From Bacteroides acidifaciens (GTDB lineage Bacteria > Bacteroidota > Bacteroidia > Bacteroidales > Bacteroidaceae): a stretch of 64,000 bases of DNA. The position numbers were made by a program, and so were the translations under genes. The stretch spans positions 682,001 to 746,000 of the forward strand of contig NZ_CAEUHO010000001.1 in the NCBI RefSeq assembly GCF_903181435.1. Direction: 5' to 3'. This document shows positions 36,101 to 49,613 of the stretch, piece after piece; the first letter of the stretch is position 1, and each line of letters begins with the position of its first letter. Under the pieces are notes generated by a model. It ran no database searches, was not told where the DNA came from, and worked only from the letters and a program-made list of their open reading frames with translations.

Positions 36101-36518
36101 ATGGTTCAAAGAGCATCTCGATTATTTCAGCACCGAGAATCCTAATGGATATTTACCTCGATTGACAACTGATACTCAGACTACGAGTGCCAATACGGGA
36201 TATAATACTACCCGCTATATGCTGAATGCGGCATATATGCGTATGAAGAATTTGACAGTATCTTATACTTTTAAGCCTCAATTGTTGAAGAATATTGGAC
36301 TAAGTAACCTGAAAGTATACTTTACATGCGATAACCTGTTTACCATCAGTAAACTGCCGAATCAGTTTGATCCGGAAACCCTTAATCAGGTGAACACGTG
36401 GGCAGGCGGAAGTAACGCGGCTGCTCCGGGACTTACCTCGGCTCAAAATCAGAATGGTAACGGAAAGGTGTATCCGATGAACCGTAATTTCGTGTTTGGA
36501 CTTGATTTTACATTTTAA
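33198..36518 (+). CDS. SusC/RagA-type TonB-dependent transporter
   Basis: A 1106-residue outer-membrane importer. I start at ATG 33198 (MEKKKFMRV) because the earlier in-frame ATG at 33138 lies inside the GH18 gene. It has a signal peptide to about 37 (LSALAQ), a carboxypeptidase-regulatory-like domain (about 42-118, IKGQVVDDKGE), a plug (about 125-235, VVVVGMDKQKRS, VLKDASSAAVYGARAAYGVVIVTTK) and a large beta-barrel ending in Phe. It lacks an STN domain, so this locus is not ECF-sigma controlled. SusD follows by 18 bp. Confidence 0.95.
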   Translation: MEKKKFMRVQKFLILFLILLLSFPLSALAQQQMIKGQVVDDKGETIIGATVMVKGSKDGTLTDIDGNFSVKGKVGNTLVISYVGFTPLEIKVTKAEGNRFTLKEDTKVLDEVVVVGMDKQKRSTITAAVATVGSDAIVNRPVTDLTSALQGNVAGLNFSSDAVANGVGGETGAEIKFNIRGIGSINGGKPYVLVDGVEQSLQNVNPADIETISVLKDASSAAVYGARAAYGVVIVTTKSGKKEKTRISYSGTVGFSSPINMPQMMNSIEFANYLNERDDNDGVKHSIPDALIEKMQGFMENPYSEKFPGIGPNAGGTGWAGSKDAVYANTDWYDYYFKKASIRHSHNLSVTGGSDKFNYYVGLGYIYQEGLLDQVDDNLSKYNVNSKFQIQANKWLKFNFNNNLSLNILKRPMANQTIFYGTIGSSFPNSPTHLPVKSEYNDNSEYRYLKQSHYVQNRISDAMSFAATITPLEGWDIVGEMKVRFDVENNDFKRGYPTAEKPDGTLDISKGTKQGYQYPGMNWKNSNWGSYTRGNTFNYYLSPNVSSSYTHAWGDHFFKAMAGFQMELQENSNGYTYKDGLLTSDIFSFVNANGQVLAGEDRTHWATMGMYAKLNWNYKEIYFLEFSGRYDGSSRFAPGNRWGLFPSFSAGYDISRTDYFKALNLPVSQLKVRVSYGRLGNQNGAGLYDYLGIQSLTSDSPNAWLLPGVQATPQKGTLATTPKMISSYITWEKVDNANLGLDLMLLDNRLSVTADIYQRTTRDMIGPAEAIPNLGGISTADRAKVNNATLRNRGWELSVNWQDQLKCGFSYGIGFNVFNYKAVVTKYNNSEGLIYNNHTGLATNKGYYEGMDIGEIWGYEANDLFLSNREVDAYLRLVDLSFFKSGDKWQRGDLKYIDSDGDGKVDPGKGTLADHGDLKIIGNATPKYSFGINLNVGYKGFEISTLLQGVAKRDFPMAASTYLFGGKEWFKEHLDYFSTENPNGYLPRLTTDTQTTSANTGYNTTRYMLNAAYMRMKNLTVSYTFKPQLLKNIGLSNLKVYFTCDNLFTISKLPNQFDPETLNQVNTWAGGSNAAAPGLTSAQNQNGNGKVYPMNRNFVFGLDFTF

Positions 36519-36536
36519 TTAAAGAGGAACGCTATC

Positions 36537-38381
36537 ATGAAAAATAAAATAATTATCCTGACTGTTTTTGCAGGCTTACTGTTGTCGGCGTGTTCCGACT
36601 ATTTGGACCGTAAACCCTATACGCAGCCTAACAATGAAGATTTCCTGAAGACCAGAGAGAATGTGGAAAGCTATATAAATAATTTGTATACTTCTCTGCC
36701 GGCTCCGGCTCAATATGGTATTGGTGTCAGAGGAGAAGAGGTGAATAGTGACAATATCCTTTCGGAAAAGTATGATATGCGCCTGAATGGAGAGAATAAT
36801 CAATTCAGTGGCTCTGACGATTGGAATAAAGGTTATAAAAACTTGCGTATGGTGAATTACTTTTTCCATTATTACGCAGTTTCCGAGGTGGACGAAACGG
36901 ACGAAGTGCTTTCATTGAGAGGGGAAGCGTATTTCTTCCGTGCTTATTGGCACTTCTATCTGCTCACACGTTTTGGTAATATTCCCATTATGGATGATTT
37001 CTGGGACGGTAATGCTACATTGGGTGGTTTACAAATTCCTGCGACAAAACGTGCGGATGCAGCCCGTTTTATCCTGAACGATTTGAAAGCGGCTATTGGA
37101 TTGATACCGGAGGCTCGTGCTAATTTACATTCCCGTAGTAAATACAGTGGATTGCGTGTCAACAGAGAAACGGCCATGATTCTGGCTATGCGAGTTGCTT
37201 TGTACGAAGGTTCGTGGGAGAAGTATCACAAGGGAACTGATTTTGCAACGGAAGATAACTCTGAAGAGTTTTTTAAGGAAGTGATGAATTGGGGAGATCA
37301 ATATTTGTTCCCGGCCGGACTGACTTTGCATATGACAGCGACCAATCCGAAAGCTACCAATATAGATGACGCTTTTTCGGAGCTATTCAATTCAAACGAT
37401 CTTTCCAACATTAGCGAAGTGACTTTTTGGAAAAAATATTCAATAGCTGATGGTGTGTTCAATACAGTTACTCAACAGCTTAGCGGTGGAGTAACAGATA
37501 ATGTGAAGCCTTCGGGACTATCCAAGTCTTTGGTGGATAATTTTCTGAATGTGGATGGTACGCCGGTTGATCCGACCGATGAAAAGTATAAGGACTTTAA
37601 TGAGATATTTAAAGAACGTGACGGAAGACTTTTGGCTATGGTGATGCATACTGGTTGTAAGTTCAAGTCTAATAGCTTGATGAATGTGAGAGTGTATGAC
37701 GAGACAGGGACCGAAGCAGAACAAAAGGAAAAGAATAAAGATATTTCATCTCCACGCTTGAATGGGGATGGTATTTACAAGAACGTGACCGGGTTCCATA
37801 CTCGCCTTGGCATTGATACGACCTATGTAACCGGCAATTGTGAAACAGCTCATGTCATGTTCCGCTATGCCGAAGGATTGCTTTGTTATGCTGAAGCCGC
37901 TGCCGAATTGGGGCAGTATAACGATAACGTGGCAGAGAAAACATTAAAGCCATTGCGTCAAAGAGCCGGTGTGGCCTATGTTACTCCGGTGGCTGATCCT
38001 CACTTCCCTTTCCAAGGCCTGCCGCCGGCAGTGCAGGAGGTACGTCGGGAAAGACGCTCAGAGCTGTCTCTGCAAGGTTTTCGTTTGGATGACCTGATGC
38101 GTTGGAGGGTAGCCGGAACGTTGAAAAGTGTGGAAGGACGTGGGCGTGGTGCTTATTTGGGCAAAGACGGTGTGCTTTATCTGAGCTTTTCGCCTGCATT
38201 GCGGAAAGAAGGACTGAATCATGTACTGACAGATAATGAAGGATGGATGGATCCGTTGAAAGAGTACTTGCCTGAAGGCTACAAGTTTAATGAAGATCGT
38301 GATTACTTGTTACCCATACCACCGGATGAGATCCAGATGGACCATGAGCTGAATCAGAATCCGGGATGGCCGACTAAGTAA
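36537..38381 (+). CDS. SusD/RagB-family surface glycan-binding lipoprotein
   Basis: A 614-residue lipoprotein with lipobox LSACS (Cys about 19) and the SusD fold: RGEAYFFRAYWHFYLLTRFGNIP in the TPR region, a RFILNDLKAAIG helix and the C-terminal RRERRSELSLQGFRLDDLMRWR block. It pairs with the preceding SusC and would present oligosaccharides to it at the cell surface. It is longer than the SusD at 17952 because of large loops around 280-420. Confidence 0.94.
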   Translation: MKNKIIILTVFAGLLLSACSDYLDRKPYTQPNNEDFLKTRENVESYINNLYTSLPAPAQYGIGVRGEEVNSDNILSEKYDMRLNGENNQFSGSDDWNKGYKNLRMVNYFFHYYAVSEVDETDEVLSLRGEAYFFRAYWHFYLLTRFGNIPIMDDFWDGNATLGGLQIPATKRADAARFILNDLKAAIGLIPEARANLHSRSKYSGLRVNRETAMILAMRVALYEGSWEKYHKGTDFATEDNSEEFFKEVMNWGDQYLFPAGLTLHMTATNPKATNIDDAFSELFNSNDLSNISEVTFWKKYSIADGVFNTVTQQLSGGVTDNVKPSGLSKSLVDNFLNVDGTPVDPTDEKYKDFNEIFKERDGRLLAMVMHTGCKFKSNSLMNVRVYDETGTEAEQKEKNKDISSPRLNGDGIYKNVTGFHTRLGIDTTYVTGNCETAHVMFRYAEGLLCYAEAAAELGQYNDNVAEKTLKPLRQRAGVAYVTPVADPHFPFQGLPPAVQEVRRERRSELSLQGFRLDDLMRWRVAGTLKSVEGRGRGAYLGKDGVLYLSFSPALRKEGLNHVLTDNEGWMDPLKEYLPEGYKFNEDRDYLLPIPPDEIQMDHELNQNPGWPTK

Positions 38382-38426
38382 GGGAACTGAATAAAATTCA
38401 TTTATGATAATTAGATAGATAAAGAT

Positions 38427-40271
38427 ATGAAGAACGTATTATATAAAATATTTCCGATATGCTTGTTGGCCATGGGGTTGACTGGGTGTGAGGAAGAAAC
38501 GAAATACCATCCTCTACCGGAAATCGTGCCATTAACGATGAGCATTAATGACAACGCATTTGCGATGGGCGAACACTTGAAAGTGAATATTAATGTGGAA
38601 CCGGATGCTGATGGCAAGGAGGTTGTAGCAAATGAAGATTTTGATATTTACTTTACGGCGAAAGCCGGAGCAGAGGATGCTTCGAATGTATTCGAACAGT
38701 TCAATGGAATCGTTACTTTTCCGAAGGGGGAGAAACAGATTCAGGTGGATTTTCCGGTAAAGGCATCCGGACTGACGGGTAGTACTGCTATAAACTTTAC
38801 GGCTTTTGCCCGTGGTTATAAGATGGAAGGCTCCAGTCAGATTATCAAGGTCTCCGATTATTATCGGATAATGGCATCTTTGGAGAACAATGCGGAGAAT
38901 GTAGTAATGGAAGGTGGTAAGTTTGTATTAATTGCAAAGATTGAAAAACCAAGTTCCGTACCTCTTAATATGAAAATTACTCCGAAAGAAGGGGAAGGAG
39001 ATAGGTATGAAAATTTACCGTCTACATTAACAATTCCTGCAGGACGAACTTCAGTAAAAAGTGATGCTGTGATTATTAAACAGGATTTTGAAATGACAGG
39101 GGATTTGCAACTGGTATTGAATCTGGAGAGTGATTCTCCAGCGAATCCGATGATAAATTCTACTCTGACTATAACTATGACTGATTTGGAATCTATGGGA
39201 GATCCTAATCTGTTTGATATAACGAAGGTGTATGAATTCCCGGATAGACCGTTTATGTCTGATAAAAATAAAACAGCAATTGAAAGTTGGTTTACGGGAG
39301 ATAAAATAGCTATGAATAAGAATAGCGCTCATCCCACTTCGGCTTTGAAAGATAAAGATTGGGTATTATGCAATGCGATAGAGTTCCATTATATTAATAG
39401 TAGTTTTAGTGGTGGAAGTAACGCCCCTAATGCTTTCGGACATCGTATTTCTTGGGCTTTTTCTAATATTAATGATGGACCGTCACAGAAAATACAAGCT
39501 GTGAATAATGCAAAATGTACAAATATAACCAATGAAGGTATTTTAAATATGTGGGTAGATAAAAATGTTCAGGGGACTGGTGTTATGACAGCTACCAAAG
39601 AGTACGGTGTCGCTGCATTGCAATGTTCTAAATTTGGTGGTATTTTTGCCCCACAACATACTCGGTTCTTCCCTGGTATAAGAATTGAAGTGAAGGCGCG
39701 TTTGAGAGGAATACGGACTGGGTTTGTTCCGACAATCGGACTTAAAAATCAGAAAAATTCCCTTCCGAACGCGAAAGATGAGATTGATATTCTCAAGAAC
39801 ACTCAAGGTTCTGTAATTACTCAGGCTGTAACTGTTGATAATGAGATAGGTTCAAAGAGTGTAGCAATACCTCAAGTGAATGAATGGAATATATATTGGG
39901 TGGAACTTGTGGATGAAAATATAATCAATTTAGGTATTAATGGAGCAACCAATCTGACCGTTAATCGTACACAATCTCCTGACAGGTGGCCATTCGATAA
40001 GGCTGGGACTCCTGCTACTGCTAATCCTGATCCTGCTACTGCTGCCGGTGGCAGTGCCGGTCTCTACTTCTTTATGAGATTGGCTGAAAGCTCGGAACGG
40101 GCTGCTGGTAAAGCACCTGAAGGTTGGGATAATGTACTGAAAGGTATTGCCAATTGTGAAACGGATGATAATACGCCTCGAATGGAAATTGATTGGATTC
40201 GTATCTATACAAATAAGAATTATGTACAGACTGACGCTGAAAAAGTCTGGGATAATCAGTTATTTTATTAA
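38427..40271 (+). CDS. SusE-position surface lipoprotein with GH16-like C-terminal domain
   Basis: A 614-residue lipoprotein (lipobox GLTGCEE, Cys about 21). Two immunoglobulin-like or DUF1735-type beta domains (about 30-140 and 145-255) are followed by a concanavalin-like jelly roll (about 270-600). The jelly roll has the layout of GH16 enzymes: RIEVKARLRG, DEIDIL, EWNIYWVEL and MEIDWIRIYTN. The GH16 catalytic motif ExDxxE is reduced to Glu452, Asp454 and then Lys457, so the third acid is gone. It follows susD as SusE-type glycan-binding proteins do, and I take it as a surface binding protein derived from a glycosidase. A terminator comes next. Confidence 0.75.
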   Translation: MKNVLYKIFPICLLAMGLTGCEEETKYHPLPEIVPLTMSINDNAFAMGEHLKVNINVEPDADGKEVVANEDFDIYFTAKAGAEDASNVFEQFNGIVTFPKGEKQIQVDFPVKASGLTGSTAINFTAFARGYKMEGSSQIIKVSDYYRIMASLENNAENVVMEGGKFVLIAKIEKPSSVPLNMKITPKEGEGDRYENLPSTLTIPAGRTSVKSDAVIIKQDFEMTGDLQLVLNLESDSPANPMINSTLTITMTDLESMGDPNLFDITKVYEFPDRPFMSDKNKTAIESWFTGDKIAMNKNSAHPTSALKDKDWVLCNAIEFHYINSSFSGGSNAPNAFGHRISWAFSNINDGPSQKIQAVNNAKCTNITNEGILNMWVDKNVQGTGVMTATKEYGVAALQCSKFGGIFAPQHTRFFPGIRIEVKARLRGIRTGFVPTIGLKNQKNSLPNAKDEIDILKNTQGSVITQAVTVDNEIGSKSVAIPQVNEWNIYWVELVDENIINLGINGATNLTVNRTQSPDRWPFDKAGTPATANPDPATAAGGSAGLYFFMRLAESSERAAGKAPEGWDNVLKGIANCETDDNTPRMEIDWIRIYTNKNYVQTDAEKVWDNQLFY

Positions 40272-40317
40272 TGCTATCTTTTTCAATTAGCTTTCAATAG
40301 TGTGAAATGAATTTTAT

Positions 40318-40360
40318 GCCGGAAGCTATCGTTAGAAGGCGATATACTTCCGGCTATTTA
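40318..40360 (+). terminator. Terminator after the SusE-like gene
   Basis: The 8-bp stem GCCGGAAG / CTTCCGGC (40318-40325 and 40347-40354) is extended by an inner ATCG/CGAT pair and followed by TATTTATT. It divides the locus into two parts. Confidence 0.75.
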
Positions 40361-40437
40361 TTGGCCAATCATACAGAAATGGAGATTATTGGAAATTAAT
40401 TGGTAATTTGTGGAAGCTGATTTTGCCTTCCGTTCGC

Positions 40438-40445
40438 TATCTTTG
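40438..40445 (+). promoter_or_regulatory. Bacteroides -7 element (TATCTTTG), sulfatase operon
   Basis: TATCTTTG lies 28 bp before the sulfatase ATG and downstream of a terminator, giving sulfatase-GH20-GH2 their own start site. No well-spaced -33 element is visible. Confidence 0.5.
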
Positions 40446-40473
40446 CTGCTACTATCTAATATAAAATTGTTTT

Positions 40474-42057
40474 ATGGAAAAACTGCACTCAAATTTATTC
40501 TTCCCTTTGGCAGGAGTAACTGCCTTAGCTTCCCTTGCTTCCTGTTCAAACAAGCAAAAGCCTGCGGAGCAGAAACCTTTGAATATCGTCTACATAATGA
40601 CGGACGATCACACAGCGCAGATGATGAGCTGTTACGACACGCGCTACATGGAAACACCGAATCTCGACCGCATTGCTGCCGACGGCGTACGTTTTACTCA
40701 AAGTTTTGTAGCCAATTCTTTAAGCGGTCCCAGCCGTGCCTGCATGATAACGGGAAAACATAGCTGTGCCAATAAATTCTACGATAACACTACTTGTGTA
40801 TTCGACAGTTCGCAACAGACTTTCCCGAAGCTGTTGCAGAAAATCGGTTATCAGACAGCGTTGGTGGGTAAATGGCATCTTGAAAGCTTGCCTTCCGGCT
40901 TTGATTACTGGCAAATTGTCCCTGGACAAGGCGACTACTACAATCCGGATTTCATCACACAAAACAATGACACTATCCAAAAACATGGATACATCACGAA
41001 TCTTATCACCGATGATGCAATCGACTGGATAGAAAATAAGCGCAGCCCGGAGAAACCTTTCTGCCTTTTGATTCATCACAAGGCGATTCACCGTAATTGG
41101 TTGGCGGATACTTGCAACCTGGCTTTGTACGAGGATAAGACCTTCCCGCTACCCGACAACTTCTTTGACGACTACGAAGGACGTCCCGCCGCTGCCGCAC
41201 AAGAAATGAGCATCGTAAAGGACATGGACATGATTTATGACCTCAAAATGCTTCGTCCCGATAAAAAGTCCCGTTTGAAATCCTTGTATGAGAAATACAT
41301 CGGCCGCATGGACGAAGCGCAACGTGCCGCATGGGACAAATTCTACACTCCGATTATAGACGATTTCTATAAACAGAACCTTCAAGGCAAAGACCTTGCC
41401 AACTGGAAATTCCAGCGCTATATGCGCGACTATATGAAGACCGTGAAATCACTGGACGACAATGTAGGCCGTGTACTCGACTACCTGAAAGAGAAAGGCT
41501 TGCTGGATAACACACTCGTAGTCTACACTTCCGACCAGGGATTCTATATGGGCGAACACGGTTGGTTCGACAAACGTTTCATGTACGAAGAATCCATGCG
41601 CACACCGCTTATCATGCGTCTGCCGAAAGGGTTCGACCGCCGAGGTGACATCACAGAAATGGTACAGAACATCGACTATGCACCTACCTTCCTCGAATTG
41701 GCAGGAGCAGAGATTCCTTCCGATATTCAAGGTGTATCCCTTGTCCCCTTGCTGAAAGGCGAACATCCGAAAGACTGGCGGAAAGCTCTCTACTATCATT
41801 TCTACGAATACCCCGCCGAACACATGGTGAAACGTCATTACGGCGTACGTACAGACCGCTATAAACTGATTCATTTCTATAATGACATCAACTGGTGGGA
41901 ACTTTACGACCTGCAGGCAGACCCGTCGGAAATGCATAACCTTTACGGACAGCCTGAATATGAACCGGTAGTGAAAGAACTGAAAGAAGAAATGCTGAAA
42001 CTTCAGGAGCAATATAATGACCCTGTCCGCTTCTCACCGGAGAGAGACAAGGAATAA
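40474..42057 (+). CDS. Serine-type sulfatase, likely GlcNAc-6-sulfatase (S1_11-like)
   Basis: A 527-residue exported arylsulfatase-fold enzyme with a lipobox-like N-terminus (LASCS, about 24). The formylglycine site reads SGPSRACMITG with Ser84, the serine form matured by an anaerobic sulfatase-maturating enzyme. Metal ligands are the early MTDDH pair and the later SDQGFYMGEHGW. GFDYWQIVPGQGDYYNP is typical of sulfatases related to N-acetylglucosamine-6-sulfatase. Position ahead of GH20 and GH2 supports removal of 6-O-sulfate from GlcNAc in mucin, keratan-sulfate-like or N-glycan chains. The exact specificity is inference. Confidence 0.87.
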   Translation: MEKLHSNLFFPLAGVTALASLASCSNKQKPAEQKPLNIVYIMTDDHTAQMMSCYDTRYMETPNLDRIAADGVRFTQSFVANSLSGPSRACMITGKHSCANKFYDNTTCVFDSSQQTFPKLLQKIGYQTALVGKWHLESLPSGFDYWQIVPGQGDYYNPDFITQNNDTIQKHGYITNLITDDAIDWIENKRSPEKPFCLLIHHKAIHRNWLADTCNLALYEDKTFPLPDNFFDDYEGRPAAAAQEMSIVKDMDMIYDLKMLRPDKKSRLKSLYEKYIGRMDEAQRAAWDKFYTPIIDDFYKQNLQGKDLANWKFQRYMRDYMKTVKSLDDNVGRVLDYLKEKGLLDNTLVVYTSDQGFYMGEHGWFDKRFMYEESMRTPLIMRLPKGFDRRGDITEMVQNIDYAPTFLELAGAEIPSDIQGVSLVPLLKGEHPKDWRKALYYHFYEYPAEHMVKRHYGVRTDRYKLIHFYNDINWWELYDLQADPSEMHNLYGQPEYEPVVKELKEEMLKLQEQYNDPVRFSPERDKE

Positions 42058-42078
42058 ATCCAACGTACATCATACACC

Positions 42079-47507
<5,429 letters not shown>

Positions 47508-47542
47508 GTTTAGAAACGATAGGCTGTTAGATTATATAATAT

Positions 47543-47611
47543 AGGTGCGGATTTCACATTTTCTCTGAATATTGTCAGAAATATTCTGTTAGAGTAGTGA
47601 AATTCACACCT
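47543..47611. repeat. Imperfect palindrome upstream of the fucosidase gene
   Basis: An outer AGGTG-N3-ATTTCAC pairs with GTGAAAT-N3-CACCT, and a second inverted repeat, GAATATT-N5-AATATTC, lies inside. The 69-bp structure ends 6 bp before the -7 element of the next gene, where an activator would bind. It could also act as a weak terminator for GH2, but it has no T run. Confidence 0.65.
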
Positions 47612-47617
47612 TTATGT

Positions 47618-47625
47618 TATCTTTG
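47618..47625 (+). promoter_or_regulatory. Bacteroides -7 element (TATCTTTG), GH29 gene
   Basis: TATCTTTG lies 29 bp before the fucosidase ATG and directly downstream of a palindrome, so the gene probably has its own regulated start. Confidence 0.55.
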
Positions 47626-47654
47626 TACTATCAGCATTAATTAAATTTTATATC

Positions 47655-49472
47655 ATGAACAAACTATTGATCACCTTATTATTATCCTCTGGCATCACAT
47701 TAAGCGTACAGGCACAAAAGTCAGAAGGATATTACGTAAAGCACGTTGAATTTCCTCAAAATGCCACCCTTGAACAGAAAGTGGATATGGCTGCACGTCT
47801 CGTACCCACCCCTCAACAATATGCTTGGCAACAAATGGAATTAACAGCTTTCCTTCATTTCGGTATCAACACCTTTACTGGGCGTGAATGGGGAGATGGA
47901 AAAGAAGACCCCGCACTTTTCAATCCTTCGGAACTGGATGCCGAACAATGGGTAAGCACTCTCAAGGATGCCGGCTTTAAAATGGTACTTCTGACCGCAA
48001 AGCATCACGACGGTTTCTGTCTTTGGCCAACAGCTACCACCAAACATTCTGTAGTCTCTTCTCCCTGGAAGAACGGGCAGGGGGATGTTGTAAAAGAACT
48101 CCGAAAAGCCTGCGACAAATATGATATGAAGTTCGGCGTCTACCTTTCTCCGTGGGACCGCAATGCGGAATGTTATGGAGACTCTCCTCGTTACAATGAA
48201 TTTTTTATCCGACAATTGACAGAACTGCTTACCAATTACGGTGAAGTGCACGAAGTATGGTTCGACGGAGCGAATGGGGAAGGTCCGAACGGAAAGAAAC
48301 AAGTCTATGACTGGGACGCTTTCTATAAAACCATCCAACGCCTGCAACCGAAAGCAGTAATGGCGATTATGGGAGACGATGTCCGTTGGGTAGGAAATGA
48401 AAAAGGACTGGGACGCGAAACGGAATGGAATGCCACCGTGCTGACTCCGGGAATTTATGCCCGCTCGACAGAAAACAACAAACGCCTGGGTGTCTTTAGC
48501 AAAGCGGAAGATTTAGGAAGCCGCAAAATGTTGGAGAAAGCTACCGAACTGTTTTGGTATCCTTCGGAAGTGGATGTGTCCATCCGTCCGGGATGGTTCT
48601 ATCATGCGGAAGAAGATGCGAAAGTGAAGTCCCTGAAACATCTGTCGGATATTTATTTCCAGTCGGTAGGATATAACTCCGTGCTTTTATTGAATATACC
48701 GCCCGACCGCAAAGGCTTGATTAATGAAGCCGACGTGAACCGTCTGAAAGAATTTGCAGCTTACCGTCAACAGATATTTGCTGATAACCGGGTAAAAAAA
48801 GGAAGAAACTACTGGAATGCCACTTCAGGCAGTGAAGCCGTTTATTCTTTGAAACCGGGCTCGGAAATTAACTTAGTGATGCTTCAGGAAGATATCACGA
48901 AAGGACAGAGAGTGGAGTCTTTCGTTGTAGAGGCTTTGACTGATAACGGTTGGAAAGAAGTAGGCAAGGGTACGACAATCGGATATAAACGTATGCTGCG
49001 TTTCCCGACCGTGAAAGCCAGTCAGCTACGGGTGAAGATTGACGATTGTCGTCTGACTGCTCATATCAATCAAGTGGCCGCTTATTATGCAGCTTCTTTG
49101 CAGGAAGTGGTTCAGGGTGAAGATTGGAATAATCTGCCTCGTGCAGGCTGGAAACAAGTCGCTGATTCTCCGTTGACGATTGATTTGGGCAAATCGGTGA
49201 CATTAGCCAGCTTTACTTATGCTCCTTTGAAAGCGGAAGCGAAACCGACAATGGCTTTCCGTTATAAATTCTTTGTGAGCATGGACGGAAAGAACTGGAA
49301 GGAAGTTCCTGCCAACGGTGAGTTCAGTAATATCATGCACAACCCGCTGCCGCAGACGGTTACTTTCGGTCAGAAAGTACAAGCACGTTATATTAAGTTG
49401 GAGGCTACTACGCCTACCGCAACAACCGCGAAAGTAGAAATGGATGAAATAGGAGTGATAACTACTCCCTGA
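47655..49472 (+). CDS. GH29 alpha-L-fucosidase
   Basis: A 605-residue secreted fucosidase with a signal peptide (to about 20, SVQAQ). The GH29 barrel carries LTAKHHDGFCLWPT, GVYLSPWDRN and the nucleophile motif EVWFDGANGE (Asp204). A C-terminal discoidin-like F5/8 type C domain occupies about 480-605. The domain order resembles GH29 members that act on branched Lewis-type fucose, but subfamily cannot be assigned by eye. It would expose galactose or GlcNAc for the GH2 and GH20 enzymes. A terminator follows. Confidence 0.92.
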   Translation: MNKLLITLLLSSGITLSVQAQKSEGYYVKHVEFPQNATLEQKVDMAARLVPTPQQYAWQQMELTAFLHFGINTFTGREWGDGKEDPALFNPSELDAEQWVSTLKDAGFKMVLLTAKHHDGFCLWPTATTKHSVVSSPWKNGQGDVVKELRKACDKYDMKFGVYLSPWDRNAECYGDSPRYNEFFIRQLTELLTNYGEVHEVWFDGANGEGPNGKKQVYDWDAFYKTIQRLQPKAVMAIMGDDVRWVGNEKGLGRETEWNATVLTPGIYARSTENNKRLGVFSKAEDLGSRKMLEKATELFWYPSEVDVSIRPGWFYHAEEDAKVKSLKHLSDIYFQSVGYNSVLLLNIPPDRKGLINEADVNRLKEFAAYRQQIFADNRVKKGRNYWNATSGSEAVYSLKPGSEINLVMLQEDITKGQRVESFVVEALTDNGWKEVGKGTTIGYKRMLRFPTVKASQLRVKIDDCRLTAHINQVAAYYAASLQEVVQGEDWNNLPRAGWKQVADSPLTIDLGKSVTLASFTYAPLKAEAKPTMAFRYKFFVSMDGKNWKEVPANGEFSNIMHNPLPQTVTFGQKVQARYIKLEATTPTATTAKVEMDEIGVITTP

Positions 49473-49515
49473 CGGGATTGTTATCGCTGAAAGATATGCA
49501 TAGAGAGTAGCAGTG

Positions 49516-49566
49516 AAGACTGGCAGTCCTGATTTCTAGTGAATCGGATGCCAGTCTTTTTTTTCT
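49516..49566 (+). terminator. Terminator after the fucosidase gene
   Basis: The 10-bp stem AAGACTGGCA / TGCCAGTCTT (49516-49525 and 49549-49558) is followed by a run of T. It marks the right end of the host-glycan locus. Confidence 0.8.
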
Positions 49567-49613
49567 AAACCAAATGAATCTTTTGCTGTTATTAATAAAA
49601 AAAGACAGAAGTT

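Noticed and set aside
40421..40445. Canonical -33/-7 promoter pair before the sulfatase
   Set aside because: TTTG at 40422-40425 is only 12 bp from the -7 element, too close for the Bacteroides 19-21-bp spacing. Only the -7 element is reported.
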